Below, in pieces: positions 41,785-52,674 of a stretch of DNA of 64,000 nt. Each line of letters opens with the position of its first letter. Within the stretch, counting starts at the first letter, position 1. The DNA is from Saprolegnia diclina VS20 (lineage: Eukaryota; Oomycota; Saprolegniomycetes; Saprolegniales; Saprolegniaceae). A model generated the notes under the pieces. It was not told where the DNA came from and did not search any database. It saw only the letters and a list, made by a program, of their open reading frames with translations. The stretch lies in the NCBI RefSeq assembly GCF_000281045.1, contig NW_008246092.1, positions 146,853 through 210,852 of the forward strand. Direction: 5' to 3'. The translations under genes and the position numbers were made by a program.

Positions 41785-43985
41785 ATGGGCGACACTGGTG
41801 TCCAGGGTCTCTACGCAGCGTTGCACGCGGCCTTTCCGAGCCTGCCCATCACGCCCAAGGTCCTTTTGCGCCCGCCGTTCCCGCTCCTGCACACGGTGTG
41901 CGTTGCCGCGTTTGGCGCCGTCGGGGTCTTTAGCCCCACGCAGCTCGCGCTCGCCCGCGTCACGACCCGCGAGCTCAAGGTGCACAGGCGATAAGCGAAC
42001 CGGACGTTGACGACGCCGTAGGCGGCCTTCCTCACGCGTGCGCTGGCGCTCGTGACGTTTGCCCTCGAGGCCAACAAGCCGAGAGGCGACTATGTCTCGG
42101 TGCTCTTCCTCGTGAGCCCCGTGCAGGTACCGCCGACGCATTCCATTCGACTGTCATTGCAAAATCATTGCAGGTGTTGGCAGGGCTCGAGGTCGACCGG
42201 ACGCAAGAATTTCTGCACCAGATCGTCGTCGCCGCGCGGCTTCCGCGGGCGGCGCTCGAAGTTGCCACCGAGCGCGTCGTGACGACCGGGGAACGGCGGC
42301 TGTACACGACGGCGGTGACCTTCCGGCGCGGCCTCGTGCAGGGCCAAGCCGCCGTGCGCCGGTTCCTTGCGCGCAAGCGGCTTGAGCCTACGGTCGGCAC
42401 GCGCTTCCTCAAGGAGTTTGACGGGTTTGGTGTGTTTGAAGGCGTGATCCACAGCAAAGCGGGAGGCACCTACGTCCTGTCGTACCCTGCCGACGGCGAC
42501 GAAGAAGAGCTCGGTACTACGTGCCACGAGACGTTGGTGCGGTCGTCATCACGTGGGTGCGAGTAGAGTTGGACGAGCTGCTGCGTGTGCTGGCGCGTAG
42601 CCGCGAGCTAGAAGCGCTCCAAGAGTCAACATCCAAAACCGAGGTTACCGAGACCTCAACCACGGTTATCGACAAAGCAACTGAGGTTATCGACAATCCA
42701 ACCGAGAAGGATGGACCTCCGACGGACAACAACCTCTTCAAGGCCCTCGAGGCCGTGCTGCGCGCTACGACGGCAGTGCCCAAACCCATGAGCACAGTCG
42801 ACGACAACAACCAGCAGCAAGAGCCGCCAATGCCCGCATGGCGAGCCAAGCTCCTGACCTTGATGAGCTCCGAGGCGACGTCAAGCACCGAAACCAACAA
42901 TGAGATGCTCATGGGCAGCGAGGACAAGGAGCTCGATGCGCCTTCCATGGTGCGCGTACTGGATGAAGCGGCGATTCATTCGCTGCCGCCGCCGTCGCTT
43001 CCGAAACTCCAAGTCCCTGGCGGCCACGCGCAGTGGGCCAAACGTCTCAAGCTCTCCAAGGGCACAAGCGCGCCGCGCCTGCCGGCCGTCCCGATAGCGT
43101 CCAAAGCGCCTGTGGCCAAGCCGCGCCACAACAACCAGACGCAGAGTCCGCCACGGCACAAGGCGCTTCTGCACTCGCTCGGTGACCCCCATGACCACTC
43201 GTTCCATGACTACGCGTCCCGGGGCAAGTCCAAAGTCATCTACAAGATCATCCAGCGCATCGACCGCCACCTGCGGCGAAAACACTTGCGCGTCATCGAC
43301 CTCTTCCGGTACTGCGACGCCGACAGCAGCGGCGGCATCTCGCGCGACGAGCTCGAAGACGTGTTGAAGCAGCTCGACATTCAGCTGCCGCCACCCGAGG
43401 TCCACACGCCATGTTGCTCGACTTCTAAACCCTAGCCCTAGCTCCATATCATCATGGCGCACCTCGACAAGAACGGCAATGGCGTCCTCGACATTGATGA
43501 GTTCGAGAGCCTCGTGCGCATGAACCGGCGCACGGACGCAAGGCGCGACCAGCTCCGGCGCGAGTTCCCCCACGTCGTCCACTCGGCCCTCGAGGCGTCT
43601 CACCAAATGCTGCTCGACAACTGGGCCGTCAACGTCAAGAAGCTCCTCCCGTACAAAGACGTCATCTTGTCGGCCGCGCGCACGATCGACAAGGCCGAGA
43701 CGGGCAGCATCCCGGTCGCGGCGCTGCACCACATTTTGCGTAGGATGTCATTATCTTCCAAGTCTGTAGTTTCTGGGGGTAGGGTCCATCTCAATGCCAA
43801 AGGTGCGCAAGGACATCCTCGACGACTTCCTCACGCTGGTGCGACCGCTGCACAACCTCGTGCTGCTCTCGGCCATCGACAGTGTCTTTGCCGAAAAGCC
43901 CACGCGCGACAACAAGTTCCTCGACCAAACGTGGCTCGCGCAGTTTGACGCGCAGATGGACAAGGTCCGGGACCTCGGCCTCTAA
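41785..43985 (+). CDS. IFT54 (TRAF3IP1)-like protein with Tudor-like and EF-hand regions
   Basis: Six exons, about 650 residues. Residues 1-130 match the calponin-homology-like head of IFT54: PITPKVLLRPPFPLLHTVC, KAAFLTRALALVTFALE and GLEVDRTQEFLHQIVVAA, rebuilt over introns at about 41981-42023 and 42126-42172. Next GTRFLKEFDGFGVFEGVIHS with YPADGDEEEL looks like a Tudor/Agenet-like barrel. After a low-complexity linker come two EF-hands: DADSSGGISRDELEDVL and DKNGNGVLDIDEF, both with calcium-ligand spacing. The last exon is MPKVRKDILDDFLTLV to the stop. IFT54 belongs to the IFT-B complex of cilia; the C-terminal coiled coil of true IFT54 is absent. So this is an IFT54-like head in a different architecture. 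Confidence 0.75.
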
Positions 43986-44023
43986 GACAAAAATGAAGAA
44001 AAATGCAAATACAACTCGATCGA

Positions 44024-44035
44024 CAAGGGTATATA
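44024..44035. repeat. CAAGGGTATATA motif between convergent genes
   Basis: The 12-mer CAAGGGTATATA sits in the 60-bp gap between the stops of the IFT54-like and helicase genes. The same 12-mer occurs as an inverted pair at 54134-54193. Confidence 0.35.
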
Positions 44036-44045
44036 GGGGAACGCT

Positions 44046-47000
44046 TTAGCTCGCGTCGCCTCGGACGACCTTGGGCCGGTTCTTGGGCCGGTGCTCTTCG
44101 CAAAAGGACCGGAGGCTGCCCGTGTCGTTCATGTACATGTCGTAGACGCCGCGGGTCTGGCGGCCGCAGAGCGGGTGGAAGTACGTGCTGCACGCGTTGC
44201 GCGAACACTTGATGCAGCCCTTGGGCTCGTTGCAGAGGACGCACGTCGCCGCCTTTTGCTCGTCGTCCATCGCGTCCATCGTCTCGCGCACGTTCTGGAG
44301 ACCGCGCATGTTGGCCGTGTCCTCAAACTGCACGCCCGGCGCCCAGAGCGCGCAGACCACGTGGACCCACTGCCCGTCGACCGTCTCCTTGAACGCCGTC
44401 TCGGGCAGCTGCAGCGGGCACATGATACACGTCTACAGACGAGTGAGCAACCCCTTGTCAAAGACACAAACCAACCTTGGGCACCTCGGCGGCGTCCATG
44501 TGGGCATGGCAGAGGTCGCAGTACCACGGCAGGTCGCCTTCCGGGACGCGCTCAATGCCATAACAAAACTAGTTCCGGTCGCGTGAGAGGAGACAGCGAG
44601 AGGTAAATATGTACCTTGTGCACGGCGCAATGGCACTTTTCACACTGTACGATCGGGTCGTCGTCGTAGCCCTGATCGTTGTAGCACACACGACACCACA
44701 TCTCTTCCATGCCTTCGCCCTTGGGCTCGGCCGGCGCGACCACGACCGGCGGCGGCGTCGTCGTCATCGTCGTCGTCACGTCTGACTCGTCGTCCGCTTT
44801 CGACTTGCTCTTCCGCGGACGACCGCGCTTGGCCGGGAGACCTGTCGCGACAGCGTTCGGGTGGCCCTTGCGGCTGATTCGCCGCTTCTTGGGCTTGCGG
44901 TCGTCGTAGTCGTCCTCTTCCTCGTCGTCCATGTCGTCGTCGTCCGCGTCGTCGTCCATGTCTTCGTCCATGTCGTCGTCGTCGTCGTCCATGGGTTCGT
45001 CGCCGCCCGACTCGCTCGAGCCGTCGCTGTCGTCCTCGCTGTCTTCGAGGCGGATGCGGTCGTTCACGCTGCGAATGCGGCTGTGCACCTTGACGACCTT
45101 GTACTCGTTGCGCGCCAGCTTGGACATGGACACGACGATCCCGCTCTTGTCTTCTTTCGGGTGCGACGACTTGCGGTGGCGGCTGACGGGCGCCGCTTTC
45201 GTCGCCTTCTTGCCTTTCTTGCCCTTCTTTGAGGCCTCGATCGGCGCGTCATCGTCATCATCGCCGTCCAGAAACGGGTGGTACATGAGCGCGCTCTCCA
45301 CCTCTTGGTTGCGCCGGCGCTTTGGGCGCTCAATGACCTCGAGCCAATCGGCCGCGATCGAACGCACGTTGACCGCTTTCGAGAGCGGGCCGCGCACCTT
45401 GAGCTCGATGAGAATCGAGAGAATCTGGTCGGCGTCCGCGACTTGCCCGCCCTTCTGACGCTCTTTCACGAGCTGCCGCGAAAGCTCGCGGAGCGTCGTT
45501 AGAAACGCCTTGATCGCGTCCACGTCCGCGTTCATGAGCGACCCATTCTCGACCTGCGACGCAAGCACTTGGACTTGCTTGGGCCCGAGGACCTTTTCCC
45601 AAAAGTCGCCGTCGTTAAAGTCGATCGTCGAGTCGGACGTCTCGGCCGTGAAGCTCGCCTTGGAGAACGAGAGCGCGGCCGGGCCGTTCTCTTCGGACGT
45701 GTTGCCCGTCGCCGGGTCGTACCGGATCGTGCGCGACGAACTCAGCAGATGGTCAATGTCGAGCTCGTTGATCTTGACGTTCTCCGGGTCTTCCTCGTCG
45801 TTGTTCATGATGGCGTACGCGCCGTACCGGATCATCATCTCGACCTTCTCCTTGTCGAGGCTCATGAGCGACATCATGTTGCTGTCGTCGCTCCCGTCAA
45901 AGTCCTTGCGGACACCGCCCGTCTCAAAGACCGCGTGGTGCATGCCGAGCTTCTTGGATGCAATCTCAAACATCTGCGCCTCGTACGTCTTCTTGGTCAC
46001 GAGCCTACGAGCACCATACGGCTCAGAAACTGCGACACCAAACACCGAATTACCGGTAGATGCGGACGGCCTGCGTCTGCCCAATGCGGTGGCACCGCGC
46101 GACGGCCTGCAAGTCGTTCTGCGGGTTCCAGTCGCTGTCAAAGAGCACGACGATCGACGCCGCAATCAAGTTGATACCGACGCCGCCGGCGCGCGTACTC
46201 AGAAGGAACACAAACGTGTCCGACTCGACGTCGTTGAAGCGGTCGATGGCCGCCTGGCGCGCGTTGCCGAGGAGCGCGCCGTCAAGGCGCTCGAACGTAT
46301 ACTGGCGCGTATTGAAAAAGTCTTCGAGGATGTCGAGCATGATCTTGAACTGCGAAAAGACCAGCACCTTCTTCTTCTCGGCGCGGAACTTGGCGAGCAT
46401 CTTCTCGAGCAGCACTAGCTTGCCGCTCGCTTGGATCATCAGCCGCGTGTGCTCGTGCTGCGTCGTCACGTTCGCAAGCTCCTTTTGCTCGACGCCGCGG
46501 ATCAGGAACGGGTGGTTGCAGCACTTGCGCAACTCCATCTCGACGTTCATGAGATTCGCGACCGCAATGTTGGAGCCTTGGTTCAAATACGCGCGGTTGC
46601 GCTCAAAGATGGCGCGGTAGTACTTCTTTTGCATCGTCGTGAGCTCGACGTCAATGATCGTCTCCTCCTTTGGCGGAATGCTCTTCTCGACGTCCTCCTT
46701 CACCCGGCGGAGCATGTACGGGCGCAGCTGCTCGTGGAGCGACGCGACCTGCTCGGCCGTGTTGAGCTCGCCGTAGAGCTCGTAAAACAGCTTTTGGCTC
46801 GGAAATTTTTCCGGCTCGATAAAGTTGAGGAGGCACCAGAGCTCAAACACGCCGTTCTGGAGCGGCGTGCCCGTCATGAGGAGGCACGAGTCCCACGTAA
46901 ACTGCCGGAGCGACGCCAGCAGCTTCGCGTCGCGGTTCTTGAGCTTGTGCGCCTCGTCGATCACAATGTAGCGCCAGTGAATCTCCTGGAGAAACTCGGC

Positions 47001-49711
47001 GTCCGCCATGAGCGTCTGGTAGCTCGTCACCATGACGTTGAACTTGTAGATGCCCCGGCGCCGGTACGCGTCGTTCTGCCGGTAGTAAAACTCGTGCTGG
47101 CGGATGAACGCGCGCGTGTCTGAGCCGCCCTCCGAGTCGTGGTACACGACGCAGTTCATGCTCGTCCACGACTCAATCTCGCGCTTCCAGTTGCCAAGCG
47201 TTGCGAGCGGCGCGACCACGAGGAATGGCCCGCGAATGTGCTCGTGCTGCCGGAGGTGCTCGAGCATGACGGTCGCTTGGATCGTCTTGCCGAGACCCAT
47301 CTCATCGGCGAGAATGCAGTTGCGACGGTTGTACCAGCAAAACACCATCCAGTTGAGCCCTTCCAGCTGGTACGAGCGGAGCGTGTTGGCGTCGTTGTAC
47401 TTGGGCGTCTCTTGGTACTTGGCCCACTCGGTGGGCTACACGCATCCGACATGAGCATCGAAATCGCAAGAGAAATGCGTACCGGCGGGCGCACGTCTTC
47501 AAAGAATGACCGCGGCGCGTTGTCGACCATGGGCGGGTGGTTGTAGCGGTGGAACGTCGCAATCTTGCGGTCGTCCGTCACGTCCTCGGCCCACTCCCAC
47601 GTGCAGTCGGCGTACGAGAGGTCGCGCCACTTGATGAGAAACTTGTTGCCGTGGCGCAGCACCGTCTCGCCGAGCGCGTTGAGCACTGGCTCGGACACGC
47701 TGGGCATCATGTCGAGGATGCGGTCAATCTCGAGGTACGCCGACGGAAAGTACGTCGCGTTTTCTTCGCGCCGGTCGGTCGGGTTCAGGCGCGCGAGCTC
47801 GACCTCGCGAGCGTGCTTTTGCAGGTACCGGCGCATGCGCAGCACCGCGCCCTTGCCGTGCGCCTCCATGTCGGCGGTCGTCATCCACGTCGTGTGCATG
47901 TACGACGCCTTCTTCCACTTGATCAAGAATTCCATCGTCTGCACGAGCGCGTTGCTCGGGTCGTCGCAAAAGCGCATGCCCACAATCTTGTCCATCGCGT
48001 GCTTGTCGTCCTCTTCCTTTTGCGCGGCTTCTTCGCGCTTGCGCTTCTCGGCCTCGACGTCCTCTTCCTCGCCATCGTTCTCGGCCACCTCGCTGTAGCG
48101 CTTGGTCTCTTTGCCAGCGTTGCGGCGCGACCGACGCACGTCCTAGTGGACGCATGAGACGTTGGAACTGCAGGAGTTCAAACTTTGTACCATGGGCGGG
48201 ATGACCTTCTTGGGCTCAAAGTTGCCGTCGCCGTCGTCGTCGCCACCGTCGTCGTCGTCGTCGTCCGAGTCGTCGTGCTTCTTCCGGCTGCGCTTTGGCC
48301 GCGGGCGGCCGGCTTTTTTGTTTTGGCGCGGCGGCTGCTCGTCGTTGAACGTCTTCTTGCGCGACCGGTCCTTCGGTTGAATGTTAAAGTCGAGCGGCAG
48401 CGCGCCTTTGAGCGCAATGCTAAGGAGCTCGTTCGGGATGCCGTTGCCGCTGGTGCTAAACTTGAAGACCATGATCTGCGACCGCAGCTGCTCCTTCTGC
48501 TCGACCGTAAACATGGCGTGGAGGATCGTCTTGCGCACGGGCGGCTGCTGCTTCATGGCGTGCATCTGCTGCATCTGCGCGGGCGTCATCGCCATCTGCG
48601 CTTGGCTCCGGCACGCCGGGTGCATAAACTTGAGCGCGCCTTGGCCATACGTCCGGTAAATGTACGTGTTGTACGCTTGCGCCGCGAGGTACTCGCTCTG
48701 GTACTCGCCGAGGCTCTGGATGTGGTTCTGCGCCGACTTGACCTCGGCCGACCACCGGTTCGGACCGTGGTAGCGCACGCCCAAGTACGCCTCGCCGGGC
48801 GCATACACCTTGCCCGACGTGCCCGTCCCGTTCGGAATTGCGTCGTTGTAGTAGCCGGCCCCTTCTGGGCGGTTGTGGCGCCGGAAGCGCAGCGTCGCGG
48901 GGGCTTCCGACTTGAGGAGCGGCACGACCTTCTTGAAGTCCTCGGCTGTCTGGAGCACGATGCCGTCGACTGCGACGAGGTCGTCGCCCACGTGGATCAT
49001 CCCGCACATCTCGGCCGGCCCCATGACGCCGGGTTGCGGCTGGCGAAAGCCAAGCACCGAGATGCTCCCGAGCTTGACGCCCATGTTCATGCAGAGACCG
49101 TACGAGCCTTTCTGGAGCGTGACTTCAAACTCGTACGAGGCGCCGTACGGCATGGGCGCGCGCATCGGCGGCGCGTTGTTCATCGCCATGTGCGGGTGCT
49201 GGATCTGCGGGAGCTGTCCGTACGGCGTCGGGTGGCCCATGTTGGCGTAGTGCATGCCGCCGCCGGCCTGATGGTGCATCTGTTGTTGCGGAAACATGGA
49301 CTGGGCGCCCATGTGCATCGGGTCGGCCATCGGGTTGCGCATCGGCATGCCCATCATCGGGTTGGGCATCGCACCGCCGTTCGCCATCGACGGCATGTAC
49401 CCCATGGGCATCTGCATGCCGGGAAGCTGGTTGGGCACCTGCAGCGGCGTCATCGGCAGCGTGGGCACTTGCATCGGCGGGTAGTCCTGGGGCTGCCCCG
49501 TCGGCGCCGACGCGTGGTGGCCGTCGGTCGCGCCTTCGTTCCACGAGTAGCTTGGCCGGCTGATGGGCGACGGCTCTATCGAGGTCGGCTCCGCGTGGCT
49601 GAAGGACGTCGTCGAGGACGTCGGCGTCCCTTCATGCATGGGGATGTACGCATGGGAGGACGATGGCTCCATCGGCGGCTGGTAGCCTCCTCCTGGCTGC
49701 TGCTGTTCCAT
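44046..49711 (-). CDS. multidomain chromodomain helicase (PDZ-AP2-QLQ-chromo-SNF2-PHD-ePHD)
   Basis: Six exons, about 1,810 residues. Order: Met/Pro-rich N terminus; PDZ-like fold at about 190-273 (GSYGLCMNMGVKLGSISVLG, GDDLVAVDGIVLQ); AP2/ERF-like domain at about 303-362 (YLGVRYHGPNRWSAEV, EYLAAQAYNTYIYRTYG); QLQ motif (FTVEQKEQLRSQIMVFK); AT-hook-like basic patch; two chromodomains (FLIKWKKASYMHTTW, FLIKWRDLSYADCTWEW); SNF2 ATPase with DEMGLGKT, VIDEAHKL, STRAGGVGINL and HRIGQTQAVRIYR; an Asp/Glu run; a PHD finger; and an extended PHD (HVVCALWAPGV, FHPLCGR). ATPase motifs are complete, so it should remodel nucleosomes. Introns of 43-49 nt are canonical and phase-consistent; exon 1 reaches the chromodomain exon through one at about 48140-48188. 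Chromo-ATPase is certain; the AP2-like and PDZ-like calls rest on pattern. Confidence 0.9.
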
Positions 49712-50562
49712 GGTGAATGGCGTAGTGGTCCAAATTAAAAAACAACCGAATAATATTACCCATACAAACTTCACTCATTTAATTCGCAACATTAATTTTC
49801 CGCATTTTCGCACGAAGCGCCCAAAATAATACACGCGTCGTTCGTGGCCCGCGCGCCCGCGAATTCGCATTCTACATACAAACACCTAGGTATTTAATAA
49901 AGTGGCACGGGAATCTGTGCATAAAAATAGTATTTTATTTCGCACCGCCGACAAAAAAAGACGTTGCATGCTGTGGCCAAACCAACCACGCGGCCAATCA
50001 GCGCGCAGTGCCAACGCGACTTGGCGCTGAAAAAGCCGCGAAGCGCGGAATTTGAATTTGGACCGAGAACGACGCGTGAGCACGGCTGTGGCGCCCGCCG
50101 CCACGGATGACGTCGTCGATGTGACGGCAATGTACGGTCATGGCCTCTTCCTTGCTAAGGTACGAAGCACTGGGCCAAAGGAGACCATGTGCAACGCAGA
50201 TTTGGCGGGCGAGGAAGAGGATGATGCATGTCAAGACAAGGGATGATGGGAGGCATACGTCAAGAAGACGGCGACGTGTGGCCATGTGGTATCTATGCAC
50301 AGCGCGACATGGCGTCTGCACTTTCGTGGACACATTGTGCGATGCCACGTGCGATCCACACCCCGCACCTGATTCGCCACCGTCGAGGATCGTAGGTTGG
50401 CGCTTCCACTGCCTTTCTCGTCCTCTGTGCGAGGACTTGATCAGTGAGACACATGTGCACCTGTGATATCTTCCTTCAACGAGCACGCTCGCGCAACATC
50501 ATGGACGAACGATATCGTTTTGGGATGGATAGAAAGCCACAAATGAACTCGAGAATTGGCGT
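49712..50562. other. intergenic, AT-rich promoter region with a CCAAT box
   Basis: About 850 bases. Directly upstream of the helicase ATG the sequence is AT-rich to about 49960; CCAAT at 49994-49998 lies 285 bp upstream. A 162-codon minus-strand frame (49998-50486) has no family resemblance. Confidence 0.4.
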
Positions 50563-52053
50563 CTAGAGAGGGAGTCGGTGCATGCGGCGAAGCACGTCCA
50601 GCGCAATGGGCGGCGATGCGTTTCCGTGCACCGCGCCACCCGACGACGACGTTGGCCGACGCCGAGCGTCGGGCGCGTGCAAAAGATACTTGGCCACACG
50701 CTGTTTGGTCGAAAAGTTGAGTGGCGGCAGACAGCGCAGCCGGCACGCCTCGGTGGCGACGCCTTGCCCGAACGCATGGCGCACATCCTCCGTGCGTCCC
50801 GCGGCCGCGTACAAAAGACCGAGTGCGTACCATGCCTCAGGCACCTTGCGGTGGTCGCGCGGCGCAGCGCGGACGTAACTCTCATAGGCCGCGACAGCGG
50901 AGGCCACCGACGCGAGGCCTGTCCCGAGTAGCTTTCGAAGGCACGCTGCACGCTCGTAGCACCACGTAAGCGTCTCGTTGGCGGTGGCACTTGCCGCGAC
51001 AGCGATGGCCTTTGTGAAAGATCGCAGCGCACTCTCGTACTGGCCCGCAGACGCATAGACAGCGCCGAGCGCGTGATGGAAGGCGGCGTCTGTTGGGTGC
51101 AGCGTCGTGCAATGGAGCCAATAGAGTGCCGGTGTGGCCTTAAAGCCGTAAACACCCTCGACATACAGTGCATTGGCGTCCGAGGGGTCGGCGATCAGGA
51201 CGCGCCGCGCCGCTTGCTGCACGCGCACGGCCACCTCCCGCGGCACATCCAGCGGATGCCACAATCGATGGGCCTGGCGCACGGTCGCGATCCCGCGGGT
51301 GATATCGCCAGCCTCGAGCCAGTGAACACCCGCCTTGAGCGTCGTGTAGCCTTGGACAAAGTCGCGGGCCACCGACGACCCATTTTTGCTTTGCGCAACC
51401 ATCTCGGTGAAAACGTCGCCAAAGGATTGCGATGACGCGTCGTCATCATCATCGTCATGCGACTGGAACCTCTGGACACGACCCGAGACCGAGAGCGTCC
51501 CCGTCGACCACTTTTGCAGCCGTTCCAGGGCGCATATCTTTTCACCGATCGCAAGCATATGCTTGGCGCCCGCCACGTCCTCGTCCGAGATCTGGTTGCC
51601 GCTGTGGAGACGCGCTCGCTTGAGCCAGCGCAGCGCCATCGATTTGTCACGACTGCAGCCGTGGCCGAGCGCGAGGAGCGTGGCCAGTAAAAGTTGCGCC
51701 TCGGCGGCGCCGCGCTGCGCTGCGAGAAGCGTCCACTGGTAGCCTTCGTCGTGTCTTCCCGGCGCCTGCACGAGTTGGGCACCGAGTCGAACCTGGGACG
51801 CTAGGTGTCCGCTCGCGGCAGCGTCCGTGATGCTCGTCGTCTTGTGCTCAACCTCTCTCGGCTTTGTCGCGAGTTTCTCGGTGCTGCATGTCGCGTGGGC
51901 GGGGTTGTTGCTGTCGGTCGTTGCCGTCGTGCAGGTACCAAGGGTTGCCACTGAGAGGCAAAACACCTTGGCGTTGGTCATATTTGGACAAATCGAAAAT
52001 GCAGTAAGCAGGTCATGCGCCAAGCTCACCGTGGCCGCCACACGGACGGTCAT
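50563..52053 (-). CDS. Sel1/TPR repeat protein
   Basis: An intronless 496-residue protein. Residues 75-165 carry Sel1-like repeats: AASGHLASQVRLGAQLV, GYQWTLLAAQRGAAEAQLLL and ALRWLKRARLHSGNQISDED. The second half has TPR-like pairs (ALYWLHCTTLHPTDAAFHHA, YASAGQYESALRSFTKAIAV and EAWYALGLLYAAAGRTEDVR). Such solenoids are scaffolds, for example in ER quality control or mitochondrial assembly; which applies here is unknown. An alternative ATG at 51981 would remove 24 residues. Confidence 0.75.
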   Translation of the reverse strand: MTVRVAATVSLAHDLLTAFSICPNMTNAKVFCLSVATLGTCTTATTDSNNPAHATCSTEKLATKPREVEHKTTSITDAAASGHLASQVRLGAQLVQAPGRHDEGYQWTLLAAQRGAAEAQLLLATLLALGHGCSRDKSMALRWLKRARLHSGNQISDEDVAGAKHMLAIGEKICALERLQKWSTGTLSVSGRVQRFQSHDDDDDDASSQSFGDVFTEMVAQSKNGSSVARDFVQGYTTLKAGVHWLEAGDITRGIATVRQAHRLWHPLDVPREVAVRVQQAARRVLIADPSDANALYVEGVYGFKATPALYWLHCTTLHPTDAAFHHALGAVYASAGQYESALRSFTKAIAVAASATANETLTWCYERAACLRKLLGTGLASVASAVAAYESYVRAAPRDHRKVPEAWYALGLLYAAAGRTEDVRHAFGQGVATEACRLRCLPPLNFSTKQRVAKYLLHAPDARRRPTSSSGGAVHGNASPPIALDVLRRMHRLPL

Positions 52054-52674
52054 TTGTTCCGTGGAACGTGCACCGACGCTTCGAAGCTTGTTCCGGCATA
52101 CGGTCGCCGATTCACCACGGCAAGCAGCCTGTCAGGCTGACATGCCCACGCCGCCGTCTCGTACCGGTACTACGGCAGTGTCGTCGTGGCAATGACAGGC
52201 GTTTCTGCCAATGATGGGTCGTGATACTCGACGATCGTAGTGTCGTGGGCGAGGAGGCGCTGCGCCAAGCGGCGCGGCGCGGCATGGCACAGCACCCTGT
52301 AACTGTGTCAACAGCGGCATTTCCAAGAACTTCCAAGTCTCTAGACACTCCTCCACTCGATCTGCAGCTGGGGGCGCTATGTCCAAAGCTGATATGCGCG
52401 GGTCAAGCTGTCGACTCTCCCGCCGATTTGTATCGTACTCGAGTCAAGGCTGCACCCCCTATACAGCTATTAATACATGGTGGTTTACCTTCCCAACTTC
52501 GTCGATGGAGCTCGTCCCCAAGTTCAGTCGTGCTGTGTGGGTTGACGCTGGATACTGGCCGCATGCGCCAATCACAAGGCCGCGTTTTTATCCGGTGGGT
52601 TTTATCCGGATACAGGATTGTGACCGCCATCCCGCAACAGAGACGCCGGAGCTGTCCGCGACCGAATCGCCTCG
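52054..52674. other. intergenic with a CCAAT box
   Basis: About 620 bases between divergent genes, with CCAAT at 52568-52572, 103 bp upstream of the protease ATG. Bases 52589-52614 repeat TTTTATCCGG twice. No gene seen. Confidence 0.45.

Noticed and set aside
48185-49738. 517-codon open frame antisense to the first exon of the chromodomain helicase
   Set aside because: The product is low-complexity (Arg, His, Val) and reflects codon bias of the sense exon, which holds the PDZ-like, AP2-like and QLQ patterns.
49998-50486. 162-codon minus-strand frame upstream of the helicase gene
   Set aside because: It has no recognisable domain or codon pattern, covers a CCAAT box and probably belongs to the promoter region.
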